A DNA stretch of 64,000 nt from Oxyruncus cristatus (GCA_013399855.1 VXAY01004115.1:479302-543301), one strand, 5' to 3'. Positions 20,703 through 34,722 are shown, numbered from the stretch's first letter. Numbers and translations: made by a program. The notes: a model not told the origin generated them from the letters alone.

Positions 20703-23700
20703 GAGACAGACGGAGACATCTAGAATGTTAGACAATGCTTGGAGCACTGTTCTGATTCTGCTATATCTGTTAAGAATTAGTCCCATGAATTTGTTCCCCT
20801 TGCTATTCATCTTTCAATAGCTACTTGTACTGCAAGACATCAATATTTATATTGGGATGTGCTGCCTTTAAGCCCAATGGTCGATTATTTTTTGTGGTTT
20901 GTGCTTGAGCTGAGATTCAAGGTAATGAGGGTTTTTCCCTCCCTCTTACTTAGTCACTCCCTACTCATGGTGAGGAGGTTCAGATGGTTTCAGCTGAAAA
21001 AAAACCCAACAAAACCAACAAGCTTTTGATGAATAAGTTTAAGAAGATTTTGGCAGTAGTTTATGAAATGCACAGTACTTGTTCTGTCCTTTCCAGGGTA
21101 ACTCTGTCTTCAAAATAATCCTAGTTCTGGCCTTCCAGAGGACATTCCGCACCAGTGGCAGGAAGGTGTCAGATCAACAATCTCTGCCCAGACTGGCCAG
21201 CCAGGCTATGAGGGCTGAGCACTAGTAGGGATGTCCTTTGAGTGAGGGTCACCACCACAGCACATGGCAGCTTAGGCCCAGACCCACAGCAGGAAGTCGA
21301 GGCCTCTGGATCTGAACGGCTGTAGGCCCTAAGCAGCAATCCTTGACCTTTTGTAAAGTCTAGCTCAGGGCAGGGAATCGAATACAACTGACAGTCCTGC
21401 TATTTCAAGTCAGGGAATACTTTGACCCCTATAGTTCCTTCAGCCCTCTTTTTCAGTCCTCTGCAACTACACCCAGGAACAAGAGAGCGAGTTCCGGAAG
21501 CATTGGGGATTTTTCTCATCTCCTGAGTTCTCGCGATGCTTCACCTCAGGGACCCCAATTTCTGCTTTTTCCAGGTCCTGAGAAGCTGGGGACAGTCCTC
21601 CCTGGCTCAGTTCAGAGAGGGCGGGGGGTGGTGGTGGTCCCCCCGACTCCAAACCTGGTGATGGTATGAAAAAATTCCCTAAAAATCTTTTCCATTTAAT
21701 TGAAACTACAACATTAGGAGTTTCAAGTAACACCTAGGTGTTATGAGCAGTTCCAGGCAGCTGCTTTTCCCTGTGTCTTTTTCTGGGCCTACCACCAAGA
21801 TGTGGCTCTTCCTGAGGTGTGAGAATCTGTTGGTTCAGACTGACTGAACTTGTGACTGTCCACTATGTGATAGCAGACATGGTTCCTATGCCACTGCCTA
21901 GCACCAATGTCTTTTAAAAGCAGTCTTGTACTTGCCAGGATTACTCCAGAAGTGGGTGCTGGTTTACCAGCTTATTGGAATGGTGTACTTAAATTCTGAG
22001 GTCACCTAAATTAATCACTATGTCAAAGGATCACACAGATCAATAACAAGACCATAATTTAAAAGTTATTTCATAATCTTGACTAAGCAGTCATTCCAGG
22101 AAAACATTAATGAGTCAGGATGAGGCCAAATCTTACATGAACGAAATTCTCTTACCATGTGCTGGCATGGCTGCCTATTTAGCTACCACAATTTTTAAGA
22201 GACAGGCATCCAGATTGCTCAAATCTTCCTATATCCCCTAGTGAAAATGGTGGATGTGCACCCTGTTTAAAGTAAAGGATGCCCTGCTATTTTTCTGAGG
22301 CACCGTTTTTGTATTTATAGCTTTTTCATTTAACTAATATGGAACAAAGCTTGTGCAGGCTGATCTTGCACAGCTCTCTGGATGCATCTTATTTCTGTTG
22401 AATTGAATAGCTTCATTATATTTTTCATGTTTGTCAAGGTGTCTTTCTTTAGCTCCCACAGTCATATGAAATTTCATCTCTAGTTATTTTAAATAACATC
22501 CTGCTTTTCTCTGTGGAAAAAAATGTATAGCACAGCTTGATACAATTGAACTCTGATAGCTCAAAGCTCAAAACCAAATTAATTAGGAATGGTTTTTGCA
22601 TTTAATCTCAGTTTTTAAGACTCCCCGAATACAGTTTTAGGGCTACAAGTTCCTGACTCATGATTTTAGCATGTTTGATCTGACAACAATAAAGCTGGCT
22701 CTGAAAATTAATTTTAGTTCTGGGAAATACTTTTGAGTCCTCAGAAACTATTGTCCCAAAATAACAGGAAACTTTCAGAGATTAGGAATAAAGCTGTTTA
22801 TACAGAATATTTTAACTTGACTAAATCACCAAGTTCTGAGGAAAAATGTTTTGTTGGAGTACTTCTGGTCAGTTCTACTTTGCAATACTACTCTTGACTT
22901 GAAACCCATCACTTTCTTACTGGAGAAACATCAATCACTTTTGGAAACATCTCTCCTTACGCCTTCTTCACTAATCTTCCCACTACTGCAAGATGCTGCT
23001 TCTCCTTCCTGTGGAGCTTACTACGGAGTGAAGTAAAGAGGATGTTTGCCTCACCACTGAGATACACACTGCTGCCACAGAAATTCAAGGAGAGTGTTGC
23101 AATGAATGTCGGTGATACCTGGTTGCAAATGAGTAAGTTTGTTGTCCACACTATCTGTTTGTTGCATTCGTTGTGCTAGCAGAAATTATTCCATTGCTTG
23201 TTGCCAGGAAAGTATTTGTTTTTATATATCTTTTCAAACTAGACTGTTTTCCAAACAGGGTAGAGAGAGGAAAATGAGGTAAGAGGGGGAAAAAAAGGAT
23301 GGGGCAGGGATTTCCTCTTTCCTGTTTTAGCTATGATATAGAACAAAGCAGAATCCATCATCACTGCACCTCAGGTGCAAATATTTGTTGTCACGGGAGA
23401 ACAGTGAATGTAGGGGGTGGCACCTGTGACCTGACCTGACCTAATGGCAGCACCCTGAGTCATGAGAATGGGGCACACATACCAAATATGCCAGTACTGC
23501 TGAAAGTTTGTTCACATAACAAACAACTCATACAGGTTGCTTCAGAGAAACTAAGATGGGAGCTTTTGGAAGAGGTCTTTGAGGTGATGGTTTGTATGTA
23601 AGCAGATTGGGCTTCATGTGTCTTGTTTTTAGTAGTATTTAGGAGATGGCAGATTCTTTCCAACCCAAATGGAAAATGTTCTCAGAACTGTTAACATGGA

Positions 23701-26700
23701 TTTTATCACCTTTTGTTCACATTGTGGCAAATTATTGTATGGTAATAAAAGAGTATAGAGAAATACCACAGATATCCCAGTCAAGGAAGTTCATATCGTG
23801 GAGACTGTATTAGAAGTTTGTGTAGTTCTGTATTAGTATAGAGGCAAGTTAGATAACTCAGTAAGTTTTCCTATCTCCAGTTTCTATTTTTTTTTGTTCC
23901 CAAAAATTTTGTAGCAGTGCTTGAAGGTGTCCCTCTTCAAATCCAAGGCAAATTCTGTGTCATGCCCTTGGGTTTCAGAAAGAACGACTAAGAAGGAGAA
24001 ACCATCCTTGTATTTCTCTGTTTTTCTTGTGACATACCTACGATTAATTTAAGATGGTAAATTGCATCAATACAAAAGTTGCAGCATCAGTTTGCAAAGA
24101 AAAAAAAGTCTGATTTTCTCTATATATTTCTCATTAATACCTCCCAACATTGGTTTACCATCCTCTGTCTTTCCCATTGCAAACTGAAGAGGTAAAAGCT
24201 AACTTAGTATGGACTTTGCCCTTTGGTTTTGTCTCATGGGATTTAGCTTGAAGTTCTTTGTTGCATCTTTTTTTCCCCATTCATGCTGGTTCAACATCCT
24301 GTCCATTTAAAAGAAATAAATAACTATTTTCTGCCAGCATTCAAGACAGATTTTTTTTGAGATTGAAGAGGGGATTTTTAGTGGAATTTTAGGAATAATT
24401 TCTATTGTCCACCACAGTGTAAGGACACCTTTTGTAAGGACAAAAACATAACCAGAACATCAGAGTGCAGAAAAAACAGGCGTTTTCAGTAGTGTGACTT
24501 CCAGCAGCATTCCCCTGAACACTTCCTCAGCTTGTTCCTTTTCTACGTATGCTGTCTTATTAGCTGGCCTGGCAGGACCACCTTCTGCAAGAGCACATGC
24601 TGTTGGTGGTGGCAGTCAACAAAAGGAGAGTGTAAGATATTGCTTCCTTGAATAGCACAACTTGTTCCCCTCTTGTAGCCAGAAAGTGGGAACAAAGGGG
24701 CTCAATCCCCTTCTTTTCAAAGATGAGAATCTCCAGGTGTGCACAGGTAAAATTGCCACCAAGCTCTGTCCATTCCAGGGACTGTCCTTGCCCTAGAATA
24801 GCAGATGCAGTAATAGGATATATCTCCCTTCTTCTCTTGTTTTCCTCTTGCTCTTACCTTCTTCATCTTTCAAGCCCTTCTCAGCTGCAGGTATTTTCAG
24901 GTGCACGTGCAGCATAAGTCTTCAACTTTCAAGATATGTCTCAATAGTAACTTCTGTTGCTAGCAGTAGGCTGAAAAAGGCAAGTTTATTTTGTGTGAGA
25001 ACCTGAAGGTGCAAAAAATGCTTCTGTTTAACTTTCAAATAGCTGACATTTGTATTCTTAAAAAAAAAAACAACAAACAATCAAGTAAAAATGTGTTGGA
25101 GGGAAATGATTTCTCTTTTTCCTCTGTTTCAATGGGAGAAATGTGAGAAAGTCAGAAAATATTAAATGAAGAATCATGACCACAACTAAAGTTCCATAGA
25201 AAACATACACATTTAATTGAAGTAATGTTCCTTCAGTAAAAACATTGAAGCCAAAAGTCTCAACTAGTCTTTATAGCACATTCCCCTTTTAGGCAGTCAC
25301 TGAACTAAGGACATCATGACTGCAGACTGTGAGGAGGGTGGGCATCAGCCCAGTGCCTCAACCTGCAAAACTATTTTTCAAACAGTATTTAATTATTAGG
25401 AACAGCTCTTGTGAGATCATTTTATGAAACCTGATGTCCTGTCTGACCTTCTCAGAGTACAGCACTTTGGTAACTGTGCTGTTGTTTTATTTTACTAAGG
25501 AAATTGTTATTTGTTCACAATAGGTTATCATCTTGACCTTTTCATCTGCCACTCGTACACTCCCTCGAGTGGTCTTCATTATGCATTGCATTTATTCACT
25601 CAGGCTGTTTGTCTTCTCTGAAGATAATTTAGCTGGCATTTTGAAGAACCTTGATACAAGATAAACCAGCAGTTTTACTTTGAAATATTGAACGTTGAAG
25701 TTGTCTTTAGGTGAAAACTTGCTGGGTAGAAGCAGCAGGGATGAAGGATGTCACCTTATTTCACAGGTGAATTGCTGTCTTGATTACTTGTAATTTGTGG
25801 GTTGGGTTACATGACACCTCCTAACCACCACTGCATAACAAAGTAATATATTTTCCATAACTCTATCATTTGGGATTGAAACTGAGGTAAAATATTTCAT
25901 TTTTAGAGATTAGTCCAATTCCATTTAGAATCTGAATTTACGTACTTATAAGTTAATCACCAAATTATCAGCATGACAACTGTGAGGATACCCTTTCATC
26001 TCCCTTAAAGCTGCAGTGGGAAGTTAACAAGGTTTGGAAATGTCTTGTCTGACTTTCCTACCAGAGAACATACAGAAAAATGTTCCAACCATTATTACTT
26101 TTCTTTTTCAAAGTGCAAAAAGTACTAAATCTTTCTGGAGTGCTGTTCCTAATGTCAGAAGTATGCTCTTCTGGACATCTCTGATAAGTATCACATTTTT
26201 TTCTCTTCCTTTTCATGTTCTTTTTAATGGCATTTTAAGAGGGCAGTGTGGGGAGAACCTCCTTCTTCTCTCCCAGATATTCATGCAATTTTTGAGTAGG
26301 GTTTATTATTATTATTGATTTTTGTGGGTATGATACTATATTCTTCTGAATCAGCTGGATGACTGATTTTTCAGCTTCCACCAAGCTGTCCAGTGGGAAG
26401 AATTTTGAAAATGTCATTGTCTGAATCTGACCCTAGACCATGTTATTTGCCACAGGTGTCTTGATGAGGTGCACTAGCTGCTTGATTTTCTCTAAGTTAT
26501 TGCTAACAGATGTCCACTGTTATCATTACCATTTGTGCTGTAGTAGCAATCAAAGTGGGTCATCATGAACCAGTGTGCAGTGCTCTACAGAACAAAAAGA
26601 TTTCGGCTCCAAGAGCTTAAAACCTATGAGTATACCTGTCTGTAGTCAAGGGCATGACTTCAACTTGCATGTACACAGGTAAGTCAGCATTCATCTAGGT

Positions 26701-26704
26701 AGTC
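20703..26704. other. Unique non-coding DNA, no gene recognised
   Basis: About 6 kb with no recognisable exon or repeat. A locally GC-rich pocket occurs at about 21170-21660, including a G-rich/C-rich block near 21620-21645, but it has few CpGs and no promoter-like motif. Open frames here are under 95 codons and unrecognised. A tandem GACCT run (three copies) is at about 23427-23441. Confidence 0.6.
26303..26317. repeat. (TTA)n microsatellite
   Basis: About five tandem TTA/ATT units. Similar short ATT runs occur near 6452 and 44868. Confidence 0.8.
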
Positions 26705-26835
26705 TATTATCTGTGTAGTTCTTAATGCAGTAGCTGAAGCACAAGGGGAGAAAGTGACATCTCCAAGATTACTTAAAGCCCTAGAGTATAGGAAAAAACC
26801 CCAAACCTCTGAGTTTCTCTATACCAGGCTGCATA
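26705..26835 (+). repeat. MIR-like ancient SINE fragment
   Basis: 'AGCTGAAGCACAAGGGGAGA' followed by 'AAGTGACATCTCCAAGATTACT' resembles the MIR core 'AAACTGAGGCACAGAGAGG...AAGTGACTTGCCCAAGGTCACA'. A later 'AACCTCTGAGTTTCTCTATACCAGGCTGCAT' resembles the expected downstream part. It is diverged but has good block order. Confidence 0.4.
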
Positions 26836-29800
26836 CATACTGTTTGCTAATTCTACTAGGGTCCAGATGCTTCAGTGATAAACACATAAGCCAAACTGCA
26901 TTTGATTTATATTATAGTTTTTGACAGGGGTATTTACCCTATGTGCCATCTAATGAGTAGAAAAATCCTAACAGGTAGGCACAGTTAGCACTGGGGGAAA
27001 TGTTGATCTGCAATCGACAGGCACAATGATTTCCTAATAATTGGCCCATGTCTGGAAGTGGCATACTAATATTCACCAGAGCCAAAGGGAGCGATGGATA
27101 TTGTGGACCTTCTATCAGTCAATAATATCCTCAATGCTTGATGTGTCAAAAGAAGACAAAGGCTTGGCTTTCCCTGGGGTTTCTCACGTGGTAAAGGGAA
27201 TGCCTGGCAGTTTTACATGGACTTAGTTATTCAGCAGTGGAAGCTGTGATCATGAGCTGGCTTCATCTGGTTTCAATCACTCACTTCTCTCTCTCTGCTG
27301 AATATTCCTATGTTCATGGAATATTTTTCCAACTGTGTTCTTTTGGCATTACCTTTCCAGTCCACAACAGAAAGATTGCAGGAATAAAAAAAGTGGCTTC
27401 ATCGAAGTAGCTGTTGGAATCAGTTAAGTCATTATCGATATTATAGGTAGCAAAGTTGTTCTACTTTTCTTGCAGTGAAGTGCATCCTAATCTTTCTCAG
27501 CTCTAGCCTCAGTGAAATTTTAAACAATCTGATCAGTTTCTTTAGAATCCTTAGCTAGCTAATATGATTCTATCTTACCGATGTGGTGTTAAAGGGTGTT
27601 TGAAGAAAGAGTGGAGTAGTGTTCTTTCAGGACACCACATTATAACTTTGCTTTGGCAAAGGGTTTTTTTCAAGCAAGTAACAGTTACAATGGAAAATAA
27701 CCTCTTCTTTATCCTTATAGTTCTGTCACCAAGAATTTAAGCAAATCTGTTCTTCATCCTGTCCAGATAAAGTCACAAGCAGATTTCAGAATCACTGCAT
27801 GTGTCAATAATCAAACAATATAGAGACCAGGAGACTGGTTTAACTTTAGCAGTTTTGTGCTGGGGTTATTAAAATGTGTGGTGATGTGTTTCACGAATGA
27901 GAATATCAAAGCTCTCTCTTTTATGTGGAAGAAGCAATGGCATATGTGAGAACACTCTAACCAAAAACTGCATTTTAAATAGAAACATTTCCAATATAAA
28001 GGCAGTTTAATTTGTGTGTGTCTGCTGTGCGGTCCCTTACTGACTCCAGGAAATAAATGTGCTAAGTGGGTCATTTTTAACGTAGAAACAGAAGAGCAAG
28101 ATGATATCAGTGTCTTCTGGCAGATCAAAAATGAAATCCATGCTTCTTTCAAGAAAAATAAAAGAGGACTTGAGTATCCAAGTATGTACATCTGTTCCTT
28201 TAAGCAAGGACTACTTCTATTCCTTTGAAGAAATGACATTCAAGAGCTGTTCCATGTGGACTGATCACTTGAGAGAGCCAAAGATTTGCATCATATTAAT
28301 GGGATTCTGCCAATAGAATGCAAGGAACTTTTAGTTGAATCTGGTTGTTTTCCAGGATGGACCACTTTATTGAGGAGGCTGATAGCCCAAGGGAACAAAA
28401 GCAACATAAGTCCTGTGTCTATCTCAGTGGTTTTAACAAAAGCTTTCTTGCTTTGGGTGGATTGTTTAGATGAGCTTTACAAATATCTGTCGTTACTTGC
28501 GACAGCCATGATTGTATCTTTAAGGTGCAAGCACCTCAGACTACCTGTTAATTTTTGGTCATACTTGGCCAAAAGGAAATACACACACAACTGATCAAAA
28601 TTTTAGCAAATTTAAGTGTTGAAAGCTAGATCAACAAAGACATTAGTCTTTAAAGGAGCTGCACACTGAATAATTAAAAATCCCCAGATAAGAGCACTCT
28701 CATGGGTGTCTATCTTTTCAAACCTTGTCATCAGGATTGCAAAGGATATAGCTAGAGCAGTTTTCTGTTGAGAGGCAAAATCACAACTTTTGTTCCAGGA
28801 CCTTAAGTAGGAAGGTTCCTAATGCTAAAATAGAAGAAAGCAAAAAATACAGTAGAATACATTGGGAATAAAATTAATAGTTGGAAAGTTATTATGAGAG
28901 TTAAAAGTGGTATCAGCTGCAAGTGCTGGCATGCAGCTGCACCCAGCTAAGGTAGGCCTCTTCCTGACATCAAACAACTCCGCTCTCTCTCAGAGAACAG
29001 GACCATGTGGAGATCAGTGTCAGGTGGAATAAAGCAGAACAGAAAGGGCTTTTTTTTTAAAACACAGGTGTCAAAAGCATCATTCAGAGCTTGCCAGGCA
29101 CAAGCCAAGAGACTATTTTGTTGTATGGAACAGATATTTCAGCTTACCAAAGCTGTGTTGAAAATGCATGTACAGATGTTTGCACCAACTGGAGTATGTC
29201 CTTTCTACACAATTAGTTTGCATGATTAGCATCCCTGCTGTGTCTCTAGCAGTGAGCAACAGCTATTTTGCAAAGCCATACCTACAAAATTGTTTCCTTT
29301 TTCCATCCTTACTGTTTTGCTTCCACACTCCCTGGTGTGCTAGCAACTTTCTGGGGAATGTCTTACAGTTTTTTTGTATGAGTAGGCTGAATATGTCTAT
29401 GATTCTTTCTGCTTGAGGACTTCAGATAGTTTTGTGTGAGCAGGCTACAACTTAGAGTAGACATGCTATTTGATCCCTAGCCTATAACCCAGGGGAGCCA
29501 TCTATCCCAATTAGAAAATGCCATCAACATAAAAGAGAAGGTTTTGAAGTTGTTTATATCTAAAGTTTAAGAATCAGGGATGATATTAAAGTGAAGAAAT
29601 GAGAAATACTATGGATTTATACGATATGTAAGATTTTGGTTGTCTCCTCCATAGGACCAAAGTTGTGCCTACATTACATTTCAGTCAGCTGGACTGACTC
29701 CACCTGTACCCTGTGGTACAGGTCAGAGCTCAACAGTCTCACCAGTCCACAGCACCTACATGTGGAGTGCCTGAAGCTCTATGGATTTGCCTGTGTTCCA

Positions 29801-30579
29801 ATGGGAGGCCAGACTGTGTGCAGATATCTTTTGTGAAAGACAGTTTTAAGACCTTGAGGAAGAGTACTATGATACACTGTTTGCTCACATTGTCTGAACA
29901 ATAAGGACAGATTTAGAATGGGCTTACCATGCCTTGTCCCCACTGCAAGTGGGAGTTTGCACAGTGAGTCAGTGTAAACCCCAGTGCTCTCTGATGGGAA
30001 ACTTTTGTTCTCTCTGAGAATATAAGAAAAGTTTGGGCTTGACTAATGCCCATGTCCTGCTGTAACAGTCTTAACAATGTTCTGGGTGTTATCCTGTATC
30101 CACAAAGAGTATGGAGTGAGAAAGTTCCCTGTGCCTTGACTTATTTTGAAGCGTTTGCTTTATGTCGGAAAGGATAGTGTGTCTTTATGATCCTTTCTCC
30201 CTTTTTGTCTAGAAAGATTTCATACAAAATGTTCCTTATGTAGTGTAGAGAAAGCTGGACTTCTTGAGGGGAAGTATGGTGCTTCCTGCTCCAAATACTC
30301 TGCCGGTTTGATCTCTATGCTACTTCGGCCAATAAAGTCAGCCACTTTGATCCTGTATATGTGCAGTTTTCCCATTGCAACAGCATTTTAAAGCTGTCTA
30401 TGATTCCTGGGTCTAAACAAAAAAGGTTTAGTTTGGGTGGGAATTTATCTCACATAGTGCTACCTAACCAAATATAAGAAGGTTTTTGGTCATTTGAGTA
30501 TAATGCTGATAGCAGTTAAGTGTTATCTTCTCAGAGTATAAATCTGTCAATGTTAAACTGTATCGTTCCTTATTTTTAC
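26836..30579. other. Unique non-coding DNA, no gene recognised
   Basis: This contains the longest open frame of the window (27811-28239, minus, 142 codons). It is rich in Leu, Ser, Cys and His with no domain, and its length is not surprising for 64 kb of random frames. Overlapping plus-strand frames at 28016-28594 also resemble nothing known. A small 6-bp stem (CTGTCG/CGACAG) lies at 28487-28505. Confidence 0.6.
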
Positions 30580-31222
30580 CTGAGTTCATGAATATCAGCT
30601 TGAGATCATATTCACTAGGGGCTTTTTAGGTAACAAGGGAATCGAAACCTTGTAAAATGCATCTAAGATTGCAGGGCTAATTTTTAACCTGCTGTAGAAT
30701 AAAGCAGTATAAAATCAATTTGGCCCAAACCTGCTTAAGTGGGTAATTAAGGTCACACTCAACCAAAATGGTTTCTGAAACCATTGCAGCTATATATCAT
30801 TACTCTTCTCTTCCAGCACAATACAAAAAGACAGGCCCCAGCTAAAGCTTTCATCTGGCTATCAATCATCATTACACTGTAAACTGCCAGGGTGAGAGAG
30901 GGCAAAGCTTTGAATTCGGAGCTGATGGAAGTTCTATGACCTGGGGGCTTTCTTAAGTAAAAGGCTAATTAACCATAAAAGAGTCAAAGGTCTGCAAGTC
31001 TAACACATTAAACGATGTGCCTGCCTCTTTAGGTTCTATTGTATCAGCAAACATTAATTCCGTTAAGTGTTAACACGTCCAAGGCAATCATTGCTTTCTC
31101 CCACCCCTCCTTCTGCCTCCTTAATTTTATATCTTGGGATTTTCTCCATCTGTGTGAAGTGCTGGAGCTTGGGAAATGTGCTTCTGTTGGAGAAAGTTCT
31201 GAGCAATGCAGGCTACATCTGG

Positions 31223-31247
31223 AAGAGGAATTCCTGACATTCCTCTT
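31223..31247. repeat. Perfect 9-bp inverted repeat (hairpin)
   Basis: AAGAGGAAT (31223-31231) and ATTCCTCTT (31239-31247) flank a seven-base loop. It lies nine bases before the palindrome at 31256-31269. Confidence 0.8.
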
Positions 31248-31255
31248 TACTAATC

Positions 31256-31269
31256 AGCTTGGCCAAGCT
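31256..31269. repeat. Perfect 14-bp palindrome flanked by TAATCA
   Basis: AGCTTGGCCAAGCT is self-complementary. It contains a TTGGCCAA core, of the kind bound by NFI dimers when spaced (here the half-sites abut, so this is not a canonical NFI site). A direct TAATCA hexamer overlaps each edge (31251-31256 and 31269-31274). Confidence 0.75.
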
Positions 31270-31310
31270 AATCACATTAGCTTCAGAGAGTGTATTCAGT
31301 TATGGTAGTC

Positions 31311-34300
31311 CAGAATAAACAAGCTCATAGTCTAAACAAGTGTGTTTGAGATTTCATAGACTGAGTGAAGCAGATTTAAAACCACACTAATCTATATAAT
31401 AGATAGAATAGCAGTATAAAATGATAACAGCAATGCAAAGATAAAAATTGAAATTTAAAGGAAGCAATTCCAAATATGGAATGATGAAAATAGCAGTGGT
31501 TAGACAAATCTTCATTCTGGAGAGTTTGAATGTTTTCTAAAAAGTATTTTTTCTGTAACAAAATCTTTAGCCAGAAGGGGATGAAACTGTTATCACATTG
31601 TACCTGCTTTCAGGGCCTCATTCAAAGGTCATTGAATTCAGGGAGAATTTATCCATGAACTCCCAGGAAATGTTTAATCAGATCAAGTATGGTATCAAAC
31701 AATATATCAAAATTCAGATGTGTATTTGCCATTGTTATAATTATGTTGTCCAGGTACCCACACTTCCCTGCCCTTCACTCACATCAGAACATTTTGTGGA
31801 GCCACTCTGTAGACCAGAACTAAAATAGGGTTAAAAGTTTTCATTTTCATCTGACACATTTCTGTGATGCATTTGGCAATGCTGGAAGGAGAGAAAAAGA
31901 GTTAGCAGGTGCAGGGGAGGGCAGGAACTTCTTAGGTCAGCTTTGGCACCAGAGAAAGCGTTTATCTAAGAATACCCTGAGTCTCTCATTGATTTGTCAT
32001 TAGCGTTTAGCAAGTTCAAGTTCCTGAGGTTGCAGTTCCATTTTACAAATCCTTTCACAGCTGAGTGTAAGGAGTTTCTGTTCCTGTCCCTGCCAAGGCT
32101 GCCTACATCCGTCAGCTGCTTATTTTTGCCACCTGCTAGACATCACAGCTCTTTGGTCATACCAGTAAAATTGTGTAACTGTGGTCTAAAGAAATATAAG
32201 AAATAACTTGTTTAAAAAGAGCACAAAATGGAAAATCTAGAATCTTTTCCCCCAAAAATGGGATAAAAGAATCTCATATCACTCCAGCTATATTGGCTTT
32301 GCTGTATTTTTCCTGGTGAGAATAAGAGGGGAAAATACTTCATGAATGTTACTTAATACAGGATCTTCACAATGTGCAAGTAGAAGGTCCTTTACTCTCA
32401 AATGCTTTGACCACAGGTATTTCACCCTGTAAACCCAGTTTTGAAATTCTTACAGTGAATTAAGGAATATTCTAAACAGCTACCTTTAGATGAGGGTGCA
32501 TATATTATAGGTCAAGCACATAATTTTGCCCACAATGCTGACTTTTTTTTAATTGCAGGTTATAATAAGTACATCCATTAATTACCAGTAAAGTTAAGCA
32601 GTGTGCAATCTGAGTACTGCAGCAGAATTCAAACTACATTACTAATGTGATTGTAGTGATGAAGACACAATAATATAGCAGGCATAGTTTGCAGGGAGAA
32701 GTAATATCTTTTATTAGTTTCAGAGAGTTGAAAAAATGGACAAGTTCAGCATTCCATTTTCATTATCAAGTCTCTGTATAACAGCCATTATGCTACACTG
32801 TCACACAACAGTCTCACAAAGTGAGTGTAAAGGGTATTAGCACTTGGGTGAGGTCCTGTTGGAAAGATCCTTCCTGTGCTAGGAAAAAACATTGATGTGT
32901 TAGCCATCAACATGCGTGTAGCAAGCGTGGGTAGAGTCCTTCCCTAATCTTCATTTGTGAAGCCTAGCCATGAGGATGGTTAGAGGCCAGAGGTTTATGG
33001 GCTTTGGGCTGCTACAGGTAACATTTTTGGAGAAGAACTAAAATTACATCCTAACCATTTGGTGTCAATTAAAGATGTCATAATGTCATTTTCAGGAGTG
33101 TTGGTGCTGGGATTTTGCTTTCAGTTTCATGGTGGCTTACCACACTGTAGCTTTGCTCAAAAGAATAATTCTTTTTTCCATCTCCGAAAGTTAACCTATT
33201 ATCTTTTTCTGATGGGATTGTTGATCTATTTGATAGGAGGAGTGTTCTCATACAGCATACTTGGCTTTCTCCAAAGCTTTTGACTTAGTACTGATAGGCT
33301 TTGGCTGTATTCCAGTGCAGGTGTTTTTTTGATGCCCGCCATCACCCGGCCCAGTCCAGTCCTAATCCTTTGATAATCAAATCAGAGCACCTAGTGGAGT
33401 GCATGGAAGTTCCCTCCCTGCTCATTTATCTTTTCTTCCACAAGACACATATGGAGACCAGGTCTTAAGGGTCCTTTTGCACAGATCAGTATTGTTTGAA
33501 TTAAAAGGCTGTATTAAAAGTTGCATAACCAACAAGTCTCATTTATTTGTTAAGATATGCTAGGAGGAATCCCCAGGCATGGTTTTTTCTCCAATACAAT
33601 TTAATATTTTCTTTAACAAACTACATAATAAAATAGAGTTTTGAATGACAGTTTTGTAGTAAAGATTAATGAAATAGTAAATAATGAAGAAGGCAAGAGT
33701 CTATCATGGAGTGACTGGAATCATCTGGGCTTGTTGACTTCCAGAAAACGGAGTTTTAAGACTGCTGACTAGGAAGGCAAGGTATTCCCACATGCTGTGA
33801 GACCCTGACTTGGGAATGTAGAGGAGTGAGACATTGTTATAAATAACCATCCCAGCAAGTGCTCTTAGTGCACTGCTGAATGTAAGAGGGACAATGTGAT
33901 CTTGTAAGTAAGTAGAAGGTCCACGAAATGGAAATATCAGACAAGGACAAGTCATTTTGCTTCTGTACATGGAATTGATGAGATCAGTGCCCCTATTTCC
34001 AAGAAGAATATGTAAGAAAGATATTATTTGGAGTCAATATCAGATGTGAGATTAGAGGTTGCAATGCTCAGATGTGTAAGAAAAGATGGCATTTCCTCTG
34101 CCTGTTTGTCAGAGATACCCTAAGTAATATGAAATGTCAGAATAGATGATCCAATGGCTTCTTAAGGACTGAGGTCCAGTGAAACCTGTGAAACAACTAC
34201 TACTTCCCCTCCACTTCACCTTTTATATATGCAAGATTAGACTAGCTGCATTCTAACTCCAGCATGATGGCTCTGCAACCCAACTGGCTTCAGAAGAACC

Positions 34301-34722
34301 ACACTGGTGTCAACCTGGAGAAACCAGTTGCAGTTTCAGTTTGTACTGAATTTTTGGGATACCTCAGGATAAAAGACGCTATACAAATGTAGGTCACTTT
34401 TATTAAATGCCTTGCAAATCGTTTATAATGCCTTTAAATATCAGAACAGCCGTACCACATCAATAATCCCTGCACATGTGTTTACTTTATTTTAGAGTTT
34501 GCCATAGTTCACTATAAATGGCTTAGATACATTCAGTAATTCAGTTATAATGAAATGTGCAAGCCTTCAAACGTCTGTGTTACAACTGGCCTCTGATGTA
34601 AATGCTTTGCTGATTATATGTACATTAGTGATGATCGTAGCAGGCTTATAAATACTCTTTGTAATTCTTTGGCCTCTATTCTGCCATCCCTTACATAAGT
34701 TTTATAGTGGTGTGTAATTCTA
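31311..34722. other. Unique non-coding DNA, no gene recognised
   Basis: No exon or repeat family was recognised. Open frames are under about 90 codons. The sequence is AT-rich with ordinary homopolymers. Confidence 0.6.

Larger units (their letters stand above)
30580..31310. promoter_or_regulatory. Candidate conserved non-coding (enhancer-like) element
   Basis: The tract contains several homeodomain-type cores in a short span: GGTAATTAAGG at about 30742, ATCAATCATCATTA at 30861-30874 (PBX/HOX-like), and GCTAATTAACC near 30964. There is also a palindromic GTTAAGTGTTAAC near 31060, and two adjacent inverted repeats at 31223-31269. No repeat family was recognised across the whole stretch, in keeping with preserved unique sequence. 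This is inference from motif density only; such motifs also arise by chance in AT-rich DNA. Confidence 0.25.

Noticed and set aside
21169..21733. GC-rich pocket that might be a CpG island or promoter
   Set aside because: CpG dinucleotides are few, there is no TATA/Inr or GC-box arrangement, and the open frames beneath are unrecognised.
27811..28239. 142-codon open frame on the minus strand, the longest in the window
   Set aside because: It shows no domain, signal or family resemblance. Overlapping frames exist on the other strand. Its length is within what chance gives across six frames of 64 kb, and vertebrate genes are rarely single long frames in deserts.
28487..28505. CTGTCG/CGACAG stem as a structured RNA
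   Set aside because: Six base pairs with a seven-base loop is common by chance, and nothing around it extends the pairing.
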